This document shows positions 1 to 5,069 of a DNA stretch of 5,069 bases, one piece after another. Below the pieces are notes generated by a model. That model was not told the DNA's origin. It did no database searches and worked only from the letters and a program-made list of their open reading frames with translations. A program made the translations under genes and the position numbers. Source of the stretch: Ignavibacteriota bacterium (GTDB lineage Bacteria > Bacteroidota > Ignavibacteria > Tepidaquicellales > Tepidaquicellaceae); NCBI GenBank assembly GCA_003135995.1, contig PNBM01000057.1, positions 17,157 to 22,225 on the forward strand, given 5' to 3'. Every line of letters starts with the position of its first letter. Position 1 is the stretch's first letter.

Positions 1-541
1 GAGTTTGCACGATATACGCACCGAGAGTCATACCCGTTCCGAAAGAAATAAAAACCTGTATATCTCCGAGAGCCTTGTATTTCAACGCAATCGGCGAAGC
101 AGTATAATAAATAGCCGAAAATAATCCGAATATGCTTAAGTAAATAATCCACGGTCCGGCAACAAAATATAAATATGTTCCGGTTATTAATGCAACCGTT
201 GTTGATATAATCGAAAAAAATTTTACTTTTTTAATATCGACGAACCCTTTTGAAATTACAAGTGAACCCCCGTGTGGTATTCCGGTTTCCTTATCTTCCT
301 TATCGATCCCTTTTTTAAAATCATAAATGTCGTTAACAAGATTGGTGGTAACGTGTATAGCCATTGCACCAATCATGGTTATGAAAAAATTCAGGTAATC
401 AAATTTTATTCCCGGGTTCAAAACAACAGCTAATATCGAGCCGTATAGAATTGGAATGACAGACGCTGGAAAAGCATACGCCCTTACCGTCATCATAAAA
501 AGTTTAAATCCCTTTGGAGAAGCAGTAACGTTTTCGGTCAT
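1..541 (-). CDS. menA: UbiA/MenA-type membrane prenyltransferase, 5' part only (probable 1,4-dihydroxy-2-naphthoate polyprenyltransferase)
   Basis: The reading frame is open from an ATG at 539-541 to the left edge, giving 180 codons of a family usually near 300 residues, so the C-terminal part is outside the window. Seen: a hydrophobic multi-helix protein with the N-terminal segment RAYAFPASVIPILYG (residues 20-34), typical of MenA-like enzymes. The Mg-pyrophosphate-binding motif NDIYDFKKGID lies at residues 70-80 (N70, D71, D74, D80), followed by a GG-S segment at 91-93. A second block, YYTASPIALKYKALGD, resembles the conserved Y-T...K-Y-x-G-L-G-D region. Known of the family: these enzymes transfer a polyprenyl chain from its diphosphate onto an aromatic ring within the membrane; MenA makes demethylmenaquinone. 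The second Asp-rich motif should lie beyond the edge. The start is well fixed: an in-frame TAA sits two codons upstream (545-547). No Shine-Dalgarno is visible. The family call is firm. The substrate (DHNA versus another aromatic acceptor) is inferred, so the symbol is provisional. Confidence 0.85.
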   Translation of the reverse strand, partial: MTENVTASPKGFKLFMMTVRAYAFPASVIPILYGSILAVVLNPGIKFDYLNFFITMIGAMAIHVTTNLVNDIYDFKKGIDKEDKETGIPHGGSLVISKGFVDIKKVKFFSIISTTVALITGTYLYFVAGPWIIYLSIFGLFSAIYYTASPIALKYKALGDIQVFISFGTGMTLGAYIVQT

Positions 542-575
542 ATATTATTTGGTTTAAGAAATTATTAACAGTTAA

Positions 576-604
576 ATTATAATGCAAGTTCAGAAATATA
601 CTAA
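576..604 (-). promoter_or_regulatory. possible weak promoter before the prenyltransferase gene
   Basis: On the minus strand a perfect TATAAT lies at 576-581. Seventeen bases upstream, TTAGTA (599-604) matches the -35 consensus at only three of six positions. Initiation would fall near 569, leaving a leader of about 28 nt. In such AT-rich DNA a TATAAT can occur by chance, and read-through from the protease gene is an equally good explanation of expression. Confidence 0.25.
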
Positions 605-613
605 AAACAATTT

Positions 614-1222
614 TTAAGTTATTGGTAAAATTATGAATATAAACGGGTCCCAAATCATATGCGAAATTAGCACAGCAGTCAGATTTTTTCTCCACATAAA
701 AATCAGTCCCCAGTAAATCCCTACAAGGAACGAAGCTAATAATAAAACAGGATTTAACGTGCAAATATGCACCGCCGTGTAAAAAAACACTGTTACGAAA
801 AATCCCATCCATTTACCGAATTTCCCGGATAAATACCTCTGTAAGTACCCTCGCCAGAAAATTTCCTCACCGAATCCAATCGGAAAAAACAGCAATAAAG
901 CTATTACCCAGCCCGGAAAAATGCCTTTATTTGCATAAACGGATGAAATATTCTGATTATGATTCGGAATTATACCCGATGCGTCCAGCACATACTTTCC
1001 GAACCAAAACACTATATATAATAGTACAGCACTTCCGATTCCTATAAAAATCTCGCGAAAATTAACATCTTTTAACCTGATGCTGTCAGGATAAGTAATT
1101 AAAGAAATGATTATCAGAACAGATGTTGAAAAAGCCATCGAAATCCAGAAATTAAACGGCTTTACAACGAACATCATATACCATAACAAAAAAGCCAACG
1201 CAACATATAAAAAGTGCTTCAA
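614..1222 (-). CDS. CPBP-family intramembrane metalloprotease (CAAX/Abi type)
   Basis: This 202-residue, very hydrophobic protein has about seven predicted membrane helices (roughly residues 3-20, 24-43, 58-78, 103-117, 138-155, 157-175, 182-199). Seen: the three CPBP signature motifs in order. They are EEIFWR (E119, E120, R124; the EExxxR motif), YTAVH ending at H152 (family pattern FxxxH, here with Tyr for Phe), and HMIWD (H188, D192; family pattern HxxxN/D). Known of the family: these residues form the glutamate/histidine active site of membrane-embedded proteases related to Rce1. Bacterial members act in peptide processing, bacteriocin self-immunity or unknown roles. The length is normal and all motifs are intact, so the protein is probably active, but its substrate cannot be inferred. 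The start is TTG (1220-1222), immediately preceded by an in-frame TAG (1223-1225). The first ATGs lie at residues 16 and 17 (1175-1177, 1172-1174) and would remove the first helix, so TTG is preferred. The gene ends 72 bases before the prenyltransferase start, same strand, suggesting an operon. Confidence 0.88.
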   Translation of the reverse strand: MKHFLYVALAFLLWYMMFVVKPFNFWISMAFSTSVLIIISLITYPDSIRLKDVNFREIFIGIGSAVLLYIVFWFGKYVLDASGIIPNHNQNISSVYANKGIFPGWVIALLLFFPIGFGEEIFWRGYLQRYLSGKFGKWMGFFVTVFFYTAVHICTLNPVLLLASFLVGIYWGLIFMWRKNLTAVLISHMIWDPFIFIILPIT

Positions 1223-1388
1223 CTATATACGTAAATTAATGCAAAAATAATAATTTTAATCACAAATTAATATATTAAACAAATTAATGATTAAGAGTAC
1301 TATTTTTGTTGAAATCATAAAATACATTACGTAAATTATAGATTGAAACAAATATCTGATTTAAGGGGTTTAACAAGTATAAAGTAAT
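1223..1388. promoter_or_regulatory. divergent intergenic promoter region
   Basis: This AT-rich spacer separates the leftward protease/prenyltransferase unit from the rightward DUF4175-like gene, so promoters for both units should lie here. It contains the sequence TACGTAAATTA twice (1228-1238 and 1328-1338), the 12-bp perfect palindrome TTAATATATTAA (1267-1278), and ACAAATTAAT twice (1262-1271 and 1279-1288). I see no open reading frame or RNA gene in it. A promoter for the leftward unit could not be picked out with confidence; TATATT on the minus strand at 1269-1274 lacks a recognisable -35 partner. Confidence 0.6.
1309..1337 (+). promoter_or_regulatory. candidate sigma70-like promoter for the DUF4175-like gene
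   Basis: TTGAAA (1309-1314) matches the -35 consensus at five of six positions. TAAATT (1332-1337) matches the -10 consensus at four of six, with an ideal 17-base spacer. Initiation near 1344 would give a leader of about 45 nt. The -10 box lies inside the second copy of the 11-bp direct repeat (1328-1338), so a protein binding that repeat would be expected to compete with RNA polymerase. If the organism is a Bacteroidota member, its main sigma factor prefers a different consensus, which lowers confidence. Confidence 0.35.
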
Positions 1389-4300
1389 ATGAATATTTCA
1401 TACACAAGGGCGGATTCCATTTTTTTCAATTTTGAAGATAAGCTTTCAAAGGTTTATAAAAAGGAAATTTTATATAACCTGATTAATGACCTGATTACTT
1501 CTTCGATATTTTATATTGCTATAGCATTTGTGCTCGTTGTACTTGAAGCAATATTTAATTTCCGTTCGGGTGTAAGAACTTTTTTTTACTATGGGTTTTT
1601 ACTGTCGCTACTAACGAATATAACTTTTCTCACCGTCAACCACATATTTAAACGAACAGGAATAATAAAAGCTCCCGAGACAGTTTTTTATTCCGGAAAA
1701 GTAGGGAACGCGTTTTCACACGTAAAGGATTCTTTGAAAAATTCTTTGTCGCTGTATAAAATTTTTAAGAACAAACAAAACAAAGATACCGTTTTTTCAG
1801 ATGAGCTTATAATGGCAAATCTTGAAAAAACAGATGAGAACACAAGCGGTACAAACTTTTTGGATTTCGTCTCTTTCGCAAAACTTAAAAAAGTTTCTAT
1901 TACGCTGATAATCACAATTGTTGTTTTTGCTTTAAGTTTAACGATTTTCCAATCGTCACTTTTCGCATCACTGAACAGGATTGTAAATTACAAATATAAC
2001 TTCATTAACAATGAATACGGCATCGCCTTTGAAATCACACCCGGAAACATGGAGACGTTCAAAGGAAATTCCGTAAACGTGAATATTAATATCACCTCCA
2101 ATAAAGAAACTTTAAAAATAGATGATATTGATTTTATTACAAAAGAAGTCAGCAGGGATGGTGTTGAATTACAATCGGACTCAAAATCAATTAAGAGTCA
2201 GAACGGAAATTATTTTTCTACTACGATTAACAATATAAACAACGACGTTGTTTATTATGCCGAATATAAAGGAATAAAATCCGCAGAATATAAAATATCC
2301 ATCGCCGAATATCCCATAATTAAAAATTTTACAATAACAATTTATCCGCCCGAATACACTTCTCTGCCGCCGAAAAAAATGAATGATAACGAAGGGGATA
2401 TTTATTGTTTTGAAGGAAGCAAAATTTATTTCGACATAAATTCGAGCAGGGAACTGGCATCGGCACAGATAAAAGTTAATGATAATTTTGTAAACCTTGA
2501 TGTCAACGGTGACAAAGCAACAGGCAGTTTCGCTGCAAACGCTAACGGAACTTATCAATTCATTTTAAAAGATAAAGAGGGCAGGGTTAATAAAAATTCC
2601 AACATTTATAACATTAAAATTTTAGCCACCGAACCGCCCACGATAGTTATAATCGAGCCCGAAGCGGAAAATTATGAACTTAAGGGTGAGAAACAAATAT
2701 TGGTTAGAGCAAGAATAACTTCTGATTTCGGATTTTCTAAATTATCGCTTGCTTTCAGAAAATCGAATTCAAATTCGACCGCTTCCCCGAATTTTAAAAC
2801 TATTGACATACCTCTCCAAAATATAAACGCAACAATAGTAGAAGTGCCGTATCTCTGGAGCATTTCGGATTTGCATCTCAGCTCAAAAGATGTTATCGAA
2901 TATTATATGGAAGTCACCGATAAGTCAGGCAAATCCGCAAAGACAAACATCAGAACTTTAAAATATAAATCGCTTACGGATATTCTTAAAGAGTCTGAAA
3001 AAAACGCAAAGGATATTCAGGTAAATCTAAAAGCAATTTATGAAAACATAAAAGATTTGCAAAAAGAATTTCAGGAATTTAAAAAAGATAACAAGAGCAC
3101 CGAAGAACTTGGATTGAATGACCCGAAGAAACGCGATGAGCTTCAGAATAAAATGAATGATTTACAGAACAAAATGAACGATGCCCAGCAAAAAATTGAC
3201 CAGGGTGTAAACGAACTTCAGCAGAAGAACGAATTGAGCCAGAAAACCCTCGAGCAATATATGAAGCTCCAGGAAATGTTTAATAAAATAAATACTCCGC
3301 AATTTCGTGAGATGCTGAAAAAATTGCAGGATGCACTTAAAAAAAATAATCCCGAACAATTCCGCCAGGAACTGAAAAATAATAATTTTGACGAAGAAGC
3401 ATTTAAAAAGCAGATTGAAAAAGTTCTTGAGCTGATGAAAAAAATCGAGAACCTGCAGAAGTTCGGAGAGCTGACGCAAAAACTCGATGATATAAAAAAG
3501 CAGCAGGAAAAATTAAAAAACGAAACAGAAAATACAAATAAAAATCAAAACGATAAATTAAACTCACTTTCAAATCAACAAATGGACATAAAAGACCAGT
3601 TACAAAATTTTAAGGAACAACTGCAGGACCTGATAAATGAACTTTCGAAGACGAAAGAAGATGTCAGCCCTGAAAATTTGCAAAAGCTGAACGATAAATT
3701 AAACAAGAAAAAAACAGACAGCAAAATGCAAAAATCTTCAAGCGAGCTTCTGAAAGGGGAAAAAGAGAATTCGGAAAACACGCAGGAAGAAGTGCTCGAC
3801 GACCTTAATGAATTGGACGAAGATATGCAGAACGCACTTGAAAATGCGATGGACACTCAGGATATGATGAAAAAGATGATGGAAAAAATGAAAGGTATAA
3901 AAAATAATCTCGAGCAATTGAGTAAAGACCAGAAAGATTTGAAAGACGAAACAAGCGATATCGATAAAAACGACAAAAAAGAATTCGGGAAGAAACAAAA
4001 TGAACAGAGGGGTTTGCAGCAAAGGCTTTCAAAAGATGTAAATGATTTAATGGATTTGACAAAATCCGGAATGCAAATGACGCCCGACCTTGGCAAGGAA
4101 CTCGGAAACGCTTATAACAAGATGGATAAAGCAAGCGATGACCTCGGACAGAATGATAAGCAGAGCGCTATGAGCAACCAGGGCAAAGCAAAAGAATCAC
4201 TCGACAATGCCGCAAAGATGCTCGGAGATATGATGAAACAAATGGAACAGGAGGGCAAAAACGGGAACCAGAAAGGTCAGGGACGAATGAGTATGCTTAT

Positions 4301-4880
4301 GCAGCAGCTTTCAAAATTAATAGGAATGCAGCAGGGAGTCAACGGACAAATGCAAAAGCTGGGAGAAAACGGTAAATCGGGTAAAGATGGTAAAGACGGG
4401 AATAGCGAACTCTCTCCTGATGCAAAAGCCGAAATGGACAGACTTAAAATTCAGCAGGAACAGATTACAAAATCGCTTGAAGATTTAAATAAGGAATTTG
4501 AAAAGGAAAAAGAAAAAACAGGAGATAAGCTTCTCGGTGATTTGAACCAGGTTGTAAAGGAAATGAAAGAAGCTATCAAAGATATGAGTGATTATAATGT
4601 TGACGATAAAACAATTGAAAGACAGAACAGGATTGTTTCACGCATGCTCGATGCACAGCTTTCACAACGCGAAAAAGATTTTGAACAAAAGCGGGAATCA
4701 AAGCCGGGAGAAAATTACGTCCGTACTTCTCCGCCAGAAATTGTAATCAGCGGACCAAATTCTATAAATGCATTCAAAGAAGATTTTCTTAAACTTCAAA
4801 AAGAAGGCTACACAGAAGACTACGAAGATTTGATTACAAAATATCTGATGGAGCTAAGAAAGAATCTGTTGAACAAATAA
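1389..4880 (+). CDS. DUF4175-like large membrane-anchored coiled-coil protein
   Basis: This 1163-residue protein has no assigned reaction. Seen, in order: two membrane helices (about 35-57 and 64-85), a cytoplasmic-looking loop, and a third helix (about 169-190). A beta-rich extracytoplasmic region (about 205-525) follows, with YPPEYTSLP (319-327), GDIYCFEGS (336-344) and SDFGFSKL (445-452). Next comes a charged, Gln/Lys/Met-rich alpha-helical region (about 530-1100) with coiled-coil character, broken by a short Gly-X-Y tract (992-1006). The C-terminus includes RQNRIVSRMLDAQLSQREKD (1078-1097). Known: DUF4175-type proteins of Bacteroidota and relatives share a helical N-terminus, YPxYT-type and DxxG-type beta motifs, a long coiled coil and a conserved R-x-L-D-A-Q segment; their function is not established. 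Inferred: an envelope-spanning structural or scaffolding protein. The start is secure, because an in-frame TAA lies at 1380-1382 and the next Met is residue 142. No Shine-Dalgarno is visible; AAGGGG (1363-1368) is 20 bases away, too far. The family call rests on remembered motifs, not a search. Confidence 0.82.
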   Translation: MNISYTRADSIFFNFEDKLSKVYKKEILYNLINDLITSSIFYIAIAFVLVVLEAIFNFRSGVRTFFYYGFLLSLLTNITFLTVNHIFKRTGIIKAPETVFYSGKVGNAFSHVKDSLKNSLSLYKIFKNKQNKDTVFSDELIMANLEKTDENTSGTNFLDFVSFAKLKKVSITLIITIVVFALSLTIFQSSLFASLNRIVNYKYNFINNEYGIAFEITPGNMETFKGNSVNVNINITSNKETLKIDDIDFITKEVSRDGVELQSDSKSIKSQNGNYFSTTINNINNDVVYYAEYKGIKSAEYKISIAEYPIIKNFTITIYPPEYTSLPPKKMNDNEGDIYCFEGSKIYFDINSSRELASAQIKVNDNFVNLDVNGDKATGSFAANANGTYQFILKDKEGRVNKNSNIYNIKILATEPPTIVIIEPEAENYELKGEKQILVRARITSDFGFSKLSLAFRKSNSNSTASPNFKTIDIPLQNINATIVEVPYLWSISDLHLSSKDVIEYYMEVTDKSGKSAKTNIRTLKYKSLTDILKESEKNAKDIQVNLKAIYENIKDLQKEFQEFKKDNKSTEELGLNDPKKRDELQNKMNDLQNKMNDAQQKIDQGVNELQQKNELSQKTLEQYMKLQEMFNKINTPQFREMLKKLQDALKKNNPEQFRQELKNNNFDEEAFKKQIEKVLELMKKIENLQKFGELTQKLDDIKKQQEKLKNETENTNKNQNDKLNSLSNQQMDIKDQLQNFKEQLQDLINELSKTKEDVSPENLQKLNDKLNKKKTDSKMQKSSSELLKGEKENSENTQEEVLDDLNELDEDMQNALENAMDTQDMMKKMMEKMKGIKNNLEQLSKDQKDLKDETSDIDKNDKKEFGKKQNEQRGLQQRLSKDVNDLMDLTKSGMQMTPDLGKELGNAYNKMDKASDDLGQNDKQSAMSNQGKAKESLDNAAKMLGDMMKQMEQEGKNGNQKGQGRMSMLMQQLSKLIGMQQGVNGQMQKLGENGKSGKDGKDGNSELSPDAKAEMDRLKIQQEQITKSLEDLNKEFEKEKEKTGDKLLGDLNQVVKEMKEAIKDMSDYNVDDKTIERQNRIVSRMLDAQLSQREKDFEQKRESKPGENYVRTSPPEIVISGPNSINAFKEDFLKLQKEGYTEDYEDLITKYLMELRKNLLNK
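3141..3182 (+). repeat. 21-bp tandem duplication encoding LQNKMND twice
   Basis: Two adjacent 21-base units encode the identical heptapeptide LQNKMND (residues 585-591 and 592-598) within the coiled coil. The units differ at four bases, all synonymous (CTT/TTA for Leu, AAT/AAC twice for Asn). One unit equals one heptad, as expected if the coiled coil grew by heptad duplication. The synonymous drift suggests the duplication is not recent. Confidence 0.75.
4362..4406 (+). other. short collagen-like Gly-X-Y tract within the DUF4175-like protein
   Basis: Residues 992-1006 read as five consecutive Gly-X-Y triplets (GEN GKS GKD GKD GNS). The tract interrupts the helical region and separates the Met/Gln-rich coiled coil from the last helical segment. 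It contains no proline, so it more likely works as a flexible glycine/lysine hinge than as a stable triple helix. The flanking sequence (about 955-966) is also Gly- and Lys/Gln-rich. Confidence 0.6.
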
Positions 4881-4884
4881 TTAT

Positions 4885-4911
4885 TCCTTCCCTATCAGGG
4901 ATTGGGAAGGA
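4885..4911 (+). other. stem-loop just after the DUF4175-like stop codon
   Basis: TCCTTCCC (4885-4892) pairs perfectly with GGGAAGGA (4904-4911), giving an 8-bp stem with an 11-nt loop, beginning four bases after the stop codon. No T-run follows (the next bases are GACGAAAG), so it is not a classical intrinsic terminator. It could protect the 3' end of the mRNA or contribute to factor-dependent termination. Confidence 0.5.
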
Positions 4912-4942
4912 GACGAAAGTAGGTTGGTTGTTGGTGACTTTT

Positions 4943-4989
4943 TTGTGTCGGGGAGTCTCCTATGTTCTTTATACGGACTCCCGACATAA
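4943..4989 (+). other. long imperfect palindrome / stem-loop
   Basis: The arm 4943-4957 pairs with 4976-4989. The core is GTCGGG-AGTC against GACTCCCGAC with one bulged G, extended outward by T-A pairs and one G-U pair, for about 14 bp closing an 18-nt loop. A run of six T (4939-4944) lies at the 5' foot rather than after the hairpin, and the 3' side is TAATAAG, so neither strand shows a standard intrinsic terminator. Its GC content stands out from the AT-rich surroundings. It could be a dispersed extragenic palindrome or a regulatory RNA fold. Confidence 0.5.
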
Positions 4990-4993
4990 TAAG

Positions 4994-5065
4994 AAACCTT
5001 CAAACCTTTTAACCTTTTAACCTTTTAACCTTCAAACCTTCAAACCTTATAACTTTATAAACTTT
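4994..5065 (+). repeat. 8-bp tandem repeat array, consensus (A/T)AACCTT(C/T/A)
   Basis: Nine octamers in register: AAACCTTC, AAACCTTT, TAACCTTT twice, TAACCTTC, AAACCTTC, AAACCTTA, then the degenerate TAACTTTA and TAAACTTT. The first seven keep AACCTT exactly and vary only at the first and last positions; the last two have decayed. From 4994 to the window end (76 bases) the plus strand contains no G. The array may extend beyond the edge. On the minus strand it places an AAGG every eight bases. Confidence 0.85.
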
Positions 5066-5069
5066 ACAA

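Noticed and set aside
602..616. AAAAA/TTTTT inverted repeat at the protease stop codon as a terminator
   Set aside because: Only five A-T pairs with a three-base loop, too unstable to act as a terminator; read-through into the prenyltransferase gene is more likely.
504..812. 102-residue minus-strand open frame overlapping the protease and prenyltransferase genes
   Set aside because: It overlaps the 3' end of the CPBP gene and the 5' end of the MenA-like gene on the same strand in another frame. Its Cys/Phe/Asn-rich product has no recognisable domain, whereas both overlapped genes carry clear family motifs.
1688..2863. Minus-strand open frames opposite the N-terminal and beta-rich parts of the large gene
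   Set aside because: They are antisense shadows with no recognisable motifs or upstream signals, while the plus-strand frame is continuous over 1163 codons.
3162..4134. Several minus-strand open frames opposite the coiled-coil region
   Set aside because: Their Phe/Leu/Ser/Cys-rich products are what antisense translation of Lys/Glu/Gln/Met-rich coding sequence gives. They have no start context or domain and overlap one another.
4943..4989. Intrinsic terminator of the DUF4175-like gene
   Set aside because: No T-run follows the hairpin on the plus strand, and on the minus strand it is followed by A residues, so neither direction fits.
4994..5069. CRISPR-like array
   Set aside because: The repeat unit is 8 bp with no spacers; it is a simple tandem repeat.

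Overview
The window is AT-rich and gene-dense. It carries three protein genes in two divergent transcription units, followed by a short structured, repetitive 3' intergenic region. The likely source is a low-GC member of the Bacteroidota/Chlorobiota/Ignavibacteria group. I infer this from the architecture of the large DUF4175-like protein, from a MenA-type (menaquinone) prenyltransferase, and from the absence of convincing Shine-Dalgarno sequences before all three genes. No rRNA or other marker is present, so the taxonomic guess is tentative.

Left part, minus strand (1-1222): a CPBP-family (CAAX/Abi-type) intramembrane protease gene reads from 1222 to 614. After a 72-base gap comes the 5' part of a UbiA/MenA-type prenyltransferase gene, which starts at 541 and runs off the left edge of the window. 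The two are co-oriented with no convincing terminator between them, so they may be co-transcribed. The prenyltransferase would attach a polyprenyl chain to an aromatic acceptor (1,4-dihydroxy-2-naphthoate if it is MenA) in the membrane. The protease is an integral membrane enzyme of unknown substrate.

Middle (1223-1388): a 166-base AT-rich divergent promoter region. It holds one plausible sigma70-like promoter for the rightward gene, an 11-bp direct repeat whose copies lie exactly 100 bp apart, and a 12-bp palindrome.

Right part, plus strand (1389-4880): one 1163-residue gene. The protein has three predicted membrane helices near the N-terminus, a beta-rich extracytoplasmic region resembling stacked Ig-like domains, about 560 residues of charged, Q/K/M-rich coiled coil with a small collagen-like Gly-X-Y tract, and a compact C-terminal segment. 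This matches my knowledge of the poorly characterised DUF4175 family; its molecular role is unknown.

Right edge (4881-5069): two stem-loops with a third, mutually exclusive pairing between them, then an 8-bp tandem repeat on a 76-nt stretch without any G on the plus strand, which continues to the window end. The most unusual items here are this 3' region and the uncharacterised large coiled-coil membrane protein. I see no CRISPR array, insertion sequence, tRNA or defence system.
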